Below are positions 17,350 to 26,096 of a stretch of 64,000 nt of DNA, piece after piece. The translations under genes were made by a program, and so were the position numbers. Origin of the DNA: Paraburkholderia silvatlantica (GTDB lineage: Bacteria; Pseudomonadota; Gammaproteobacteria; Burkholderiales; Burkholderiaceae); the NCBI RefSeq assembly GCF_003096715.1, contig NZ_QEOL01000025.1, forward strand, positions 62,001 to 126,000, given 5' to 3'. Positions within the stretch are counted from its first letter, which is position 1. Each line of letters begins with the position of its first letter. The notes under the pieces are model-generated. The model did no database searches. It worked only from the letters and a program-made list of their open reading frames with translations, and was not told where the DNA came from.

Positions 17350-18528
17350 ATGCGTCCGCTTCAAGGTATCAAGGTTGTCACGTTCGAACATGCGATCGCC
17401 GCTCCGTTTTGCACCCGGCAGCTTGCCGACCTTGGCGCCCGTGTGATCAAGATTGAACGGCCGGGCACGGGCGATTTTGCACGCAATTACGATGAACGTG
17501 TCTCGGGTCTCGCGTCCCACTTCGTCTGGACCAACCGGTCGAAGGAAAGCATCACACTCGACGTCAAGCGGGCGCAAGCACTCGACGTCGTGCACAGGTT
17601 ACTCGCAGATGCCGATGTATTCGTGCAGAACCTGGCGCCCGGTGCAACCCAACGACTCGGTCTCGACTATGCATCTCTCTGTGAGAAGTATCCACGTCTG
17701 ATTGTCTGCGACATCTCCGGCTATGGACTCGACGGTCCATTCCGCGACAAGAAAGCCTATGACCTGCTGATCCAGAGCGAATCCGGCTTTTTGAGCATCA
17801 CCGGCTCTGAAGATAAGCCGGCAAAGGCAGGGTGTTCGATCGCGGACATCGCCGCCGGCATGTACGGCTACACCAATATTCTTGCGGCGCTCATCGAGCG
17901 TGGGAAAACAGGACGTGGCAAACACATCGACGTATCGATGCTCGAAAGCATGGTCGAGTGGATGAGCTACCCGCTCTATTACTCGATCGACGGGCAGACT
18001 GCGCCTCGCCAGGCCGGTGCGTCACACGCAACCATCTTCCCGTACGGGCCTTTTCTGGCGGGTGACGGCAAGACGGTCATGCTGGGTCTGCAGAACGAAC
18101 GCGAATGGAAGAGCTTTTGCGACGCCGTAATACGCCAACCCGAGCTCTCAACAGACGAACGATTCAATTCCAACAGCCGGCGTGTCAAGAATCGCGACGA
18201 ACTGACACGCATCATCGTTGAAGCGTTTGCAACGCTGACAGCCGCACAGGTCATCGAGCGGCTCGAGCAGGCGAGTATCGCGAATGCGCGAATGAACAAC
18301 ATGCATGATGTGTGGGAGCACAAGCAGCTGAAGGCACGGCAACGATGGACGACAGTACGAACGCCCGCGGGAGAAGTCCCGGCGTTATATCCCCCAGGCC
18401 ACGCGGCTGCCGACGAGCCGCGCATGGACGCAGTCCCGGCATTGGGTGAAAACACCGACGCCATTCTCCGCGAACTCGGCTTCAATGCGTCCGCCGTCGA
18501 AGAGATGCGAACAGTGGGCGCCATCTAG
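17350..18528 (+). CDS. CaiB/BaiF (class III) CoA-transferase
   Basis: A 392-residue CoA-transferase of the formyl-CoA transferase family. It starts at the ATG at 17350, 14 bases after the dehydrogenase stop; an open frame runs further upstream but lies inside that gene. It has the family start LQGIKVVTFEHAIAAPFCTRQLADLGARVIKIERPG, the YDLLIQ motif whose D138 is the catalytic Asp, and the GRGKHIDVSMLESM segment. In the Pseudomonas itaconate pathway the equivalent enzyme moves CoA from succinyl-CoA to itaconate, which is the probable type of step here. Confidence 0.85.
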   Translation: MRPLQGIKVVTFEHAIAAPFCTRQLADLGARVIKIERPGTGDFARNYDERVSGLASHFVWTNRSKESITLDVKRAQALDVVHRLLADADVFVQNLAPGATQRLGLDYASLCEKYPRLIVCDISGYGLDGPFRDKKAYDLLIQSESGFLSITGSEDKPAKAGCSIADIAAGMYGYTNILAALIERGKTGRGKHIDVSMLESMVEWMSYPLYYSIDGQTAPRQAGASHATIFPYGPFLAGDGKTVMLGLQNEREWKSFCDAVIRQPELSTDERFNSNSRRVKNRDELTRIIVEAFATLTAAQVIERLEQASIANARMNNMHDVWEHKQLKARQRWTTVRTPAGEVPALYPPGHAAADEPRMDAVPALGENTDAILRELGFNASAVEEMRTVGAI

Positions 18529-18622
18529 GCGCGCAAAACGCGCAAGAACGAACAGGGGCATAAGTTCAATAATTCAGCCCCTGCTCGATGCATAACCGCA
18601 AGGTTTCAATTCAGGAGACAAC

Positions 18623-20041
18623 ATGTCAGTTACGGTCAATGCCGCCGGGCGGCTCGATCGCCTGCCGATCTGCCGCTTTCATTGGAAGATTCTCGGCCTG
18701 ATTGCAGGAGGCGCTTTTCTCGACGCTTTCGATATCTATCTGGCGAACGGATCAGTCGCCGCGATGGTGAAGGAAGGCTTTACGGATCTGCGCCACGGCG
18801 CCATCTTCGTGTCGGCTACGTTCGTCGGCATGATGATTGGCGCATATGCCGCGGGACACATTGGCGACAAGCTGGGTCGGCGCTACTCCTACCAGCTCAA
18901 CCTCGGTATCTTCGGACTGGCCTCGATTGCTGCGTGCTTTGCACCGAACATCGAATGGCTCATCGTGTTGCGCTTCATCATGGGCGTGGGACTCGGCGCC
19001 GAGCTCGTGGTGGCCGCGGGGACCCTTGCCGAATTCGTACCACCTGCAACGCGCGGCAAATGGGTTTCGCTACTGGCTATCATCATCAACAGCGGGCTCT
19101 TCGCTGCACTCGCGGCCGGCTACTGGATCATTCCCAATCTCGGCTGGCGTTACATGTTCGCGATTGCCGGCGTTGGGGCGCTGATCGTCTGGTTCCTCCG
19201 TCATCGCATGCCTGAATCGCCCCGTTGGCTTGAATCGACAGGCAAACTGGAAGAAGCGGAAGCGACGCTTGGGGCGATCGAGCGAGAAGTTGAAACTCGT
19301 GTCGGTGCCTTGCCCCCGGTGCAGCGGGTCGTGAACCTGAACGTCGGCACCGTCCCTCTTCGGGCGCTTTTCGTACCGGGCATGAGGGGCCGCACGTTTG
19401 TCGCAGCATTGACGGCCATCGGCGTCAATGTTGGACTCTATGGCTTCATCGCATGGCTGCCAACGTTCTTCGTTAGCGAAGGCCTGTCGATCGTCAAGTC
19501 ATTGGGCTTCGTCCTTCTGATGTCGATCGGTTCTCCCGTTGGCGGGCTCGTAGGCTATCTGATCGCAGACCGCGTTGGACGTGCGAAAGGTATCGTGTTG
19601 TCTGCGCTCGTGAGTATCGCGCTGGGCTGGATCTACGTCACGTTGCGTGACCCTGCGTACATCGTGTTTATAGGCTTTTGTCTTGTCACGGCGATTTACA
19701 CAATCACGACGCTCGGTCTTTTCGGCTACATTCCCGAACTCTTCCCGACAGAAGTCCGTCTGCGCGGCACTGGCGTCGCAGGAACCTCCGGACGTGCTGC
19801 ATCGATCGCGACACCCTACCTCGCGCTACTGCTTTACCAGCATGTCGGTGTTTCCGGCGTCATCGCCATGGTTAGCGCCGTGTTTGCGATCCTGTGTGCG
19901 GCAATTCTCGTGCTACGCGTCGAGACGGGCCGACACGCGCTCGAAGACGTCGCACCTGGCAAAAGCGACACGGCACCTCTGGTCCAACCTGAGTCTTCGA
20001 CGACGCGACCGTCGCAAAGCGCACCAGCCAGAAGCGGGTGA
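18623..20041 (+). CDS. MFS transporter, probably for an organic acid
   Basis: A 472-residue carrier with 12 predicted membrane helices. Helix 1 carries the buried acidic pattern GAFLDAFDIYLANG known from the aromatic-acid/H+ symporter and related sugar-porter branches. The loop 2-3 motif is GHIGDKLGRRYSYQ, and RHRMPESPRWLESTGK follows helix 6. An ATG after AGGAGA at 18623 gives the start. As the last gene of the operon it is the likely importer of the pathway substrate, taking the place of the TRAP carrier found in the Pseudomonas cluster. Confidence 0.85.
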   Translation: MSVTVNAAGRLDRLPICRFHWKILGLIAGGAFLDAFDIYLANGSVAAMVKEGFTDLRHGAIFVSATFVGMMIGAYAAGHIGDKLGRRYSYQLNLGIFGLASIAACFAPNIEWLIVLRFIMGVGLGAELVVAAGTLAEFVPPATRGKWVSLLAIIINSGLFAALAAGYWIIPNLGWRYMFAIAGVGALIVWFLRHRMPESPRWLESTGKLEEAEATLGAIEREVETRVGALPPVQRVVNLNVGTVPLRALFVPGMRGRTFVAALTAIGVNVGLYGFIAWLPTFFVSEGLSIVKSLGFVLLMSIGSPVGGLVGYLIADRVGRAKGIVLSALVSIALGWIYVTLRDPAYIVFIGFCLVTAIYTITTLGLFGYIPELFPTEVRLRGTGVAGTSGRAASIATPYLALLLYQHVGVSGVIAMVSAVFAILCAAILVLRVETGRHALEDVAPGKSDTAPLVQPESSTTRPSQSAPARSG

Positions 20042-20339
20042 ATTTTCGCGGAGAATAGCGACGAGGAAGGTGTTGGGGCGGGAACTGCCCGATCGTGTTG
20101 AGGGTTTTGGCGACCTCTGCCCCTACTACGGCGAAACGAATGTCGCCTGTCCGCCCGGCGGCGGCGCAATCCGGCTGTCGTTCCATCATCATCTGCGCAA
20201 TGGCGATCATGTGACGCGCATGGTCTTGCAGGAAGCCATTCTCCAGACCCACGGAGGCCGGGCTCGCGCAATCGAGGCGGGTGAGTTACCCATCGACGTC
20301 ATACATGCCATGTGCTGAACCGGTGACTGGCTGCTGGCG
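20042..20339. other. gap with an unexplained open frame, no gene assigned
   Basis: Between the MFS gene and the LysR gene a - strand frame from about 20295 to 20045 reads as ordered protein-like sequence (GLENGFLQDHARHMIAIAQ, GDIRFAVVGAEVAKTLNTI) but lacks a convincing start and runs into the MFS gene. I recognise no family. It may be a remnant or chance. Confidence 0.25.
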
Positions 20340-21293
20340 TCAGCCTCCCGTACCGGCCTTGCGCTCGCGCAGCGTCACGCCTTTCCATGTATCGCGCATC
20401 ACCTGCTCTTTGATCAGCTCGATCAGCGTGTCCCGTACGGCAATCGTCGCCGAATGAATCGGAACGCCGTTTGGCCAGCAGATACTGGCTGGACGCCGGA
20501 TGATCGGGTCAACGATCTTGCGCATTTTCGGGAGACGGGACTGATCCCACTGCGCAACGGCAGAGCCCGGAAGTACCGTACATGCGCGGCCCGAATGGGC
20601 GATCAGCAGCAATGACGGCAGCGAGTCGATATCGGCCACGATGTTGAGATCGACTTTGCCGCTCAGAAACGTACGCTCCAGCAGAAGACGCAGACCATTC
20701 GAAACACCCGGCGCCACCATGGGAATTCCGCTGAGTTTCGTCAACGGGCACGTCGTCGAGCGTGGCGAGATATCGCCGCCTGGGTCTCCGAACAGATACA
20801 GCGTCTCATCGAGAACCGGCATGGCCGTAATGCCGGGCGTATCCGACTCGCGAAAGAGAATCCCCAGATCCAGCCGGCCATTCACCATCAGTTCGTTCAG
20901 ATACCCGCTCATGGTTTCGAAGAACTGCACGCGGATGCCGGGATATCGATCCTGTATCCGCTCGAGCAGCGGCACTGCAAGCACGGAAGCCATCGTAGTA
21001 GGCAGGCCTATCGCTACGGTCCCCGATTCGGCCCCTGCTCCTTTCGTGACTTCCTGCTTCAATTGCTCCATCTGCCGCAGGACCGTTCGCGCATGACGAT
21101 ATAGCGCGTCGCCTTTGGCCGTGGGCGTGACGCCGTGATTACTTCGCAGAAGCAGCGAGACCCCCAGCTCTTCTTCGAGTCGCGCCATCTGCTGACTTAA
21201 AGACGGCTGGGCAACGAAAAGCTTTTCCGCTGCCTTGCCCAGGCTGCCGAAATCGACAATGCTGACAAAGTATCGGAGCTGGCGAACGTCCAT
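20340..21293 (-). CDS. LysR-type regulator of the dicarboxylate cluster (Nac/CysB-like branch)
   Basis: A 317-residue regulator from the ATG at 21293 (MDVRQLRYFVSIVDFGSLGK); the frame has an extra 13 codons upstream without family character. The helix-turn-helix is AAEKLFVAQPSLSQQMARLEEELGVSLLLRSNHGVTPTAKG. The effector domain begins GTVAIGLPTTMASVLAVPLL, typical of Nac-like LysR proteins. It lies between the + strand catabolic operon and the - strand ETF/lyase operon and so is the best candidate for control of both, like RipR-type regulators of itaconate genes. Confidence 0.88.
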   Translation of the reverse strand: MDVRQLRYFVSIVDFGSLGKAAEKLFVAQPSLSQQMARLEEELGVSLLLRSNHGVTPTAKGDALYRHARTVLRQMEQLKQEVTKGAGAESGTVAIGLPTTMASVLAVPLLERIQDRYPGIRVQFFETMSGYLNELMVNGRLDLGILFRESDTPGITAMPVLDETLYLFGDPGGDISPRSTTCPLTKLSGIPMVAPGVSNGLRLLLERTFLSGKVDLNIVADIDSLPSLLLIAHSGRACTVLPGSAVAQWDQSRLPKMRKIVDPIIRRPASICWPNGVPIHSATIAVRDTLIELIKEQVMRDTWKGVTLRERKAGTGG

Positions 21294-21407
21294 GGGCGGC
21301 TTCTGGCAATGCGCTGTTGGAGTTTGGCGCAATCTCGGTGCGCCCGGCGGAGCATTATATCCCCCTTGAGTTCCTGTATCGCGAATCGTACAGGGGCTCT
21401 CGCCACG

Positions 21408-22547
21408 TTATTCGTCAGATCGTGCCGTAAGGTGACCCGCACCATATTCCAGCAGCATCCGAAAAAGCAACCTGACCGGCTCAAGCAGGAGCATCCCGAA
21501 CACGATGCCGAACAGACGGTCAAGGCCGGGCTCGAGGTCTGCTGCCGCGTAGGCGTCCGGCACCAGGATCACAAGGAACGCAAGCGCGAACTGCGTGCCG
21601 AGGTAGCTGACGCCCGACTTTCCGTTTTCGATGTGCTTGCCTATGACGACACCGAAGCACACACCAAGTGTCATCAATAGCGGGCTGTGATGGGCCGACA
21701 CGAGAATCGCGGCCGCCAGCAAGCCGCCGGCCAGGCAGCCCGCGAACCGGTGAATCAGCTTGGTGGAAGTCGGCTTCCGCGGTAACGACAGGCTTGAAAT
21801 GGGCACCGTCATCACCGCCATGATGGTAATGCTCGACTGGTCAAGCGATTCGATGCCGAGAAGCCGCCACGCAACCGGAATCAGACCCAGCGCGATAGCG
21901 CCCTGCATCGCATGCGAGAACGCGGGTCCGTTCCAGAACGCGACGCCCTGAGAAGCCAGCGGCTTTGCCGGCCGGGACGGGGCAGTTCTGCCAGTACGGC
22001 GAAGCGTCACCGTTGACGCCGCACTGACAAGCACGCATGCCGCTGTGCCGATCAGCACTTCTTCGAACCGCGACAGGGCAAAGTCCACGACCATGCCGTC
22101 CGGATGCTGCATGCCGTCGATCAGGACCATCGCAAAGGTCAAGCCCGCAAACAACCACGCGTAACCTTTCTGGCTGATCAGCGCCCCATACAGCGTGAGA
22201 AAACCAAACGCAACCAGAAGCGCGCTTTGCAGCCACGAAACGTCGTGACCCTTGTTCAGCGCGATCACTGCGAGCAGCGCGCCCGCGGCCGTTCCGGCTA
22301 CCCGCAGCGCACCGCGCCCGAAGGTCTCGGCAACATGCGAGCGCATCACCATATAGCCGCTGAATGCCGCCCATCCGACGTTCCGCAGGCCCATCAGATG
22401 CGCGGCGGCAATGGCCAGCAGCACAGAAAGCACCGCTTCGATCTCATCAAACAAGCGGGCTTTCGACGTCGGCCAGCTTTCGAAATCGCCGAGCGCCGCG
22501 CGAATGGCTCGAGCCAGATCGACAGCCGTATCCCTGATCCTACCCAT
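21408..22547 (-). CDS. FUSC family inner membrane protein
   Basis: A 379-residue membrane protein with two groups of hydrophobic helices (about residues 38-190 and 225-360) separated by a basic loop. FSGYMVMRSHVAETFGRGALRVAGTAAGALLAV is the typical FUSC/aromatic acid exporter repeat, in which a Gly/Arg-rich turn follows helix 2. Members export aromatic or other organic acids or affect envelope permeability. The gene is the last of the - strand run etfB-etfA-lyase-ETF-QO-fusC, with only 19 bases to ETF-QO. It may relieve overload of acid intermediates; this is inference. Confidence 0.8.
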   Translation of the reverse strand: MGRIRDTAVDLARAIRAALGDFESWPTSKARLFDEIEAVLSVLLAIAAAHLMGLRNVGWAAFSGYMVMRSHVAETFGRGALRVAGTAAGALLAVIALNKGHDVSWLQSALLVAFGFLTLYGALISQKGYAWLFAGLTFAMVLIDGMQHPDGMVVDFALSRFEEVLIGTAACVLVSAASTVTLRRTGRTAPSRPAKPLASQGVAFWNGPAFSHAMQGAIALGLIPVAWRLLGIESLDQSSITIMAVMTVPISSLSLPRKPTSTKLIHRFAGCLAGGLLAAAILVSAHHSPLLMTLGVCFGVVIGKHIENGKSGVSYLGTQFALAFLVILVPDAYAAADLEPGLDRLFGIVFGMLLLEPVRLLFRMLLEYGAGHLTARSDE

Positions 22548-22566
22548 TGTGACCTGCCGAGCCTCC

Positions 22567-24240
22567 CTACATGTTCGGATAGTTCGGCCCGCCGCCGCCT
22601 TCCGGCGTGACCCATACGATGTTCTGCGTCGGGTCCTTGATATCGCAGGTCTTGCAGTGCACGCAGTTCTGCGCGTTGATCACGAGGCGCTCGCTGCCGT
22701 CGTCGTTCTTCACGAACTCGTACACGGCGGCGGGGCAGTAGCGACCCTCGGGACCTGCATATGTTTGCAGATTCACCTTGAGGGGCACCGACGCATCTTT
22801 CAGCGTCAGATGCGCAGGCTGGTTTTCTTCGTGATTGGTGTTCGAGATGAACACCGACGACAGACGGTCGAATGTGAGCTTGCCATCGGGTTTCGGATAA
22901 TCGATCGGCTTGCACTGGGATGCCGGCTTCAGCATTTCGTGATCCCAGTGCTGGTGATGCAGCGTCCACGGCACGTTGCCGCCCAGCAGTTTCTGTTCGA
23001 TGCCGACCATCAAGGTGCCGAAGTACAGGCCCTTGCTCATCCACTGCTTGAAGTTGCGCGCCCTGTACAGCTCGGTGTGCAGCCACGAAGTCTTGAACGA
23101 CTCGGGATAGGCCGTCAGTGCATCGCTTTGACGACCCGCTTGTACTGCGTCGAACGCGGCATCGGCGGCGAGCATGCCCGTCTTGATCGCTGCGTGCGAG
23201 CCCTTGATCCGCGATGCGTTGAGGAAACCCGCATCGTCGCCGACGAGCGCGCCGCCCGGAAACACCAGCTTCGGCAGCGACAACAGCCCGCCTGCCGTGA
23301 TCGCACGTGCGCCATACGACACCCGCTTGCCGCCTTCGAGAAATTTGCGAATTTCCGGATGCGTCTTGTAGCGCTGAAACTCTTCGAACGGCGACAGGTA
23401 CGGGTTCGAATAACCGAGACCGACGACAAAGCCGACCATCACCTGGTTGTGGTCGATGTGATACAGGAACGAGCCGCCATACGTGTGCGTATCGAGCGGC
23501 CAGCCAGCCGTGTGAATCACCAGACCCGGCTTGTGTTTCAACGGATCGATTTCCCACAGCTCCTTGATGCCGATGCCGTAGACCTGTGGATCGGCGCCAT
23601 CGCGCAGCTTGAACTTATCGGAGAGTTGACGGCCGAGATGCCCGCGTGCGCCTTCGCAGAACAGCGTGTACTTCGCGTGCAGTTCCATGCCGAGCTGAAA
23701 GTTCCCGGTCGGCTCGCCGTCCTTGCCGATGCCGAGATTACCCGTCGCCACACCTTTGACCGAGCCGTCGTCGTTGTAAAGCACTTCAGCGGCCGGAAAG
23801 CCCGGGAAGATCTCGACGCCGAGCGCTTCGGCCTGCTGGCCCAGCCAGCGCGTGACATTGGCGAGGCTGATCACGTAATTGCCGTGATTCCTGAAATTAT
23901 CCGGCAGCGCCCAGTTCGGCACGGCTTTCGCGGCCGATTCAGTGAGGAAAAGGAACCGGTCTTCCGTGACTTCGACGTCCAGCGGAGCACCCTTGTCTTC
24001 CCAGTCGGGGAGCAACTCATAAAGCGCGCGCGGGTCCATCACGGCGCCCGAGAGGATGTGCGCGCCGATCTCCGAGCCCTTTTCGAGCACGCAGACGCCC
24101 ATTTCTGCGCCTTTTTCCGCCGCGCGCTGCTTCAGACGAATGGCCGCCGACAGGCCCGCAGGGCCGCCGCCGACGATCACCACGTCATAGTCCATCGACT
24201 CGCGCGGGCGGTATTGTTCGACGAGGTTGCTATTGCTCAC
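22567..24240 (-). CDS. electron transfer flavoprotein-ubiquinone oxidoreductase
   Basis: A 557-residue inner-membrane-associated enzyme that passes electrons from reduced ETF to ubiquinone. It has an N-terminal FAD motif YDVVIVGGGPAGLSAA, a middle ubiquinone/membrane region (GGYSFLYH-type GGSFLYHIDHNQVMVGFVVGL), and C-terminal [4Fe-4S] ligands C502, C526, C529 and C532 in YCPA and NCVHCKTCDIKDP. It starts with GTG; MDYDVVIV occurs 15 codons later but family members carry the extra N-terminal residues (EQYRPRES). It is placed after the lyase gene in the etf operon. Confidence 0.93.
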   Translation of the reverse strand: MSNSNLVEQYRPRESMDYDVVIVGGGPAGLSAAIRLKQRAAEKGAEMGVCVLEKGSEIGAHILSGAVMDPRALYELLPDWEDKGAPLDVEVTEDRFLFLTESAAKAVPNWALPDNFRNHGNYVISLANVTRWLGQQAEALGVEIFPGFPAAEVLYNDDGSVKGVATGNLGIGKDGEPTGNFQLGMELHAKYTLFCEGARGHLGRQLSDKFKLRDGADPQVYGIGIKELWEIDPLKHKPGLVIHTAGWPLDTHTYGGSFLYHIDHNQVMVGFVVGLGYSNPYLSPFEEFQRYKTHPEIRKFLEGGKRVSYGARAITAGGLLSLPKLVFPGGALVGDDAGFLNASRIKGSHAAIKTGMLAADAAFDAVQAGRQSDALTAYPESFKTSWLHTELYRARNFKQWMSKGLYFGTLMVGIEQKLLGGNVPWTLHHQHWDHEMLKPASQCKPIDYPKPDGKLTFDRLSSVFISNTNHEENQPAHLTLKDASVPLKVNLQTYAGPEGRYCPAAVYEFVKNDDGSERLVINAQNCVHCKTCDIKDPTQNIVWVTPEGGGGPNYPNM

Positions 24241-24273
24241 GATTGAAAATTTTGGGAAACGGCAGACTGGTCA

Positions 24274-25092
24274 TCAGGACCGCACATCATCAAGAATGCT
24301 CTGCGCTTTGAGAAAAACGGGCCGGTCGACCATTTTTCCATCAACGGCCACTGCCGCACCATTGGCGTTCTCGAACGCGCAAAGCACTCGTCGCGCCCAT
24401 TCCCGCTCCGCCTCGCTGGGGGCAAAGGTACGGTTGACGATCGATACCTGGCTGGGGTGAATGCACAGTTTCCCGGCGAATCCGAAGCGCCTCGCTTTTA
24501 TCGTTTCTGCCCGCAGTTGCCCGGCGTTGTCGATCGACGGCGTGACACCGTCGACAGGTGCGCGGATGCCAGCAACCCTGGAGATCATCGTCAACTGAAC
24601 ACGAAATGTATCCAGTCCGTCCCCGTCCGACTCCATATTCATATCGGCACCGAAATCCAGTGTGCCGAACATGAGTTGACGCACGCATGGGGCCTTCGCA
24701 ATCTCCAGCGCATTCCACATTCCCCTGGCGCTTTCGATCAGCGGATACACCGGAATCTTTCGCCTGATACGCGAAATCAGGTCGATCACGTCATGCGCAC
24801 TTTCGGCCTTCGGCAGGACGATGCCGGCCACGCCACGCAGTTTCCCCAACTCCACATCCCGCTCGTAATACGGCGTGCTGGCCGCGTTGACCCGGACAAG
24901 AACCGGACGCTCCGGCGCTAGCCACGCTACTACGTGGTGCCTCGCGACATCCTTGTCTTCGGGCGCGACGGCATCTTCGAGATCGAGGATGACTGCATCG
25001 CCGCCGCTACCCAGCGCTTTTTCAAACCGGTCAGGCCGGGAACCCGGTACGAACAGAAACGAACGATACGGCCTGCTTTGAATCTCTGACAT
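24274..25092 (-). CDS. HpcH/HpaI-family CoA ester lyase (CitE/citramalyl-CoA lyase-like)
   Basis: A 272-residue lyase. It starts RSFLFVPGSRPDRFEKAL, then DAVILDLEDAVAPEDKD, VRVNA, and the metal-binding residues E120 in PLIESARG and D147 in GTLDFGAD. These are the CitE-like features of malyl/citramalyl-CoA lyases. AGGA lies six bases before the ATG. In itaconate degradation this enzyme splits citramalyl-CoA to acetyl-CoA and pyruvate. It sits between ETF-QO and etfA, linking the electron transfer genes to the catabolic pathway encoded on the other strand. Confidence 0.85.
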   Translation of the reverse strand: MSEIQSRPYRSFLFVPGSRPDRFEKALGSGGDAVILDLEDAVAPEDKDVARHHVVAWLAPERPVLVRVNAASTPYYERDVELGKLRGVAGIVLPKAESAHDVIDLISRIRRKIPVYPLIESARGMWNALEIAKAPCVRQLMFGTLDFGADMNMESDGDGLDTFRVQLTMISRVAGIRAPVDGVTPSIDNAGQLRAETIKARRFGFAGKLCIHPSQVSIVNRTFAPSEAEREWARRVLCAFENANGAAVAVDGKMVDRPVFLKAQSILDDVRS

Positions 25093-25123
25093 GGCTTTTC
25101 CTGAGGAACCGGTGGCGAGTTGC

Positions 25124-26068
25124 TTACAAGGCGCCAGCCAGTTCAGGCACGAGCGTGAACAGGTCGCCGACGAGGCCGTAATCCGCGACGCTGAAAATCG
25201 GCGCTTCTTCGTCCTTGTTGATCGCTACGATCACCTTCGAGTCCTTCATGCCTGCGAGGTGCTGAATCGCGCCCGAGATGCCAACCGCGATGTACAGCTG
25301 CGGCGCGACGATCTTGCCCGTCTGGCCGACCTGATAGTCGTTCGGCACATAGCCCGCATCGACGGCTGCGCGCGAAGCGCCCATCGCTGCACCGAGCTTG
25401 TCGGCCAAAGGTTCCAGCACCTTCGTGTAGTTCTCGCCGCTGCCCAGACCACGGCCACCCGACACGATGATGTTCGCCGACGTCAGCTCCGGACGGTCCA
25501 GCTTCGTCACTTCGCGGCTCACGAACTGCGAAACGCCTGCGTTTGCGGCAGCTTCGATCTTCTCGACCGATGCGCTGCCGCCTTCCGCTGCCACCGGATC
25601 GAAACCCGTTGCGCGGACCGTGATCACCTTGATCGGATCGGCCGATTGCACGATCGCGATTGCGTTGCCTGCGTAGATCGGGCGCTCGAACGTATCGTCG
25701 CTATCGACTGCCGTGATGTCGCTGATCTGCGCGACGTCGAGCTTTGCCGCGATGCGCGGCGCGATGTTCCTGCCGTAGGCGGTAGCGGGCGCGAGGATGT
25801 GCGAATAGTCCTTCGCCGGGTCTTGCACAAGCCTCAGCACCGTCGCCTCGACGTTTTCCGCCAAACCCGCTTCGAGTTGCGGCGCGTCGGCGAGCAATAC
25901 CTTCGCAACGCCTGCCACCTTCGACGCCGCTTCAGCCGCCGGCTGCGCATTGTGCCCAGCGATCAGCACATGAATATCGCCACCAATCTTCTGAGCGGCA
26001 GCAACCGTATTCAGCGTCGCTGCCTTGAGCGCCGCGTTGTCGTGTTCAGCAATTACCAGAATCGTCAT
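25124..26068 (-). CDS. etfA: electron transfer flavoprotein alpha subunit
   Basis: A 314-residue FAD-binding ETF subunit. The N-terminal domain begins ILVIAEHDNAALKAATLN. The C-terminal FAD domain has SGGRGLG (203-209), SRAAVDAG (232-239), GQTGK (248-252) and GISGAIQH (263-270), followed by NKDEEAPIFSVADYGLVGDL. It is directly downstream of etfB (28 bases) and upstream of the lyase gene. Together with EtfB it accepts electrons from acyl-CoA dehydrogenases. The protein looks like the housekeeping Burkholderia EtfA, so this may be a second copy or the main one. Confidence 0.93.
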   Translation of the reverse strand: MTILVIAEHDNAALKAATLNTVAAAQKIGGDIHVLIAGHNAQPAAEAASKVAGVAKVLLADAPQLEAGLAENVEATVLRLVQDPAKDYSHILAPATAYGRNIAPRIAAKLDVAQISDITAVDSDDTFERPIYAGNAIAIVQSADPIKVITVRATGFDPVAAEGGSASVEKIEAAANAGVSQFVSREVTKLDRPELTSANIIVSGGRGLGSGENYTKVLEPLADKLGAAMGASRAAVDAGYVPNDYQVGQTGKIVAPQLYIAVGISGAIQHLAGMKDSKVIVAINKDEEAPIFSVADYGLVGDLFTLVPELAGAL

Positions 26069-26096
26069 TTCTTTCGTCTCAGTATGCCTAAGCAGA

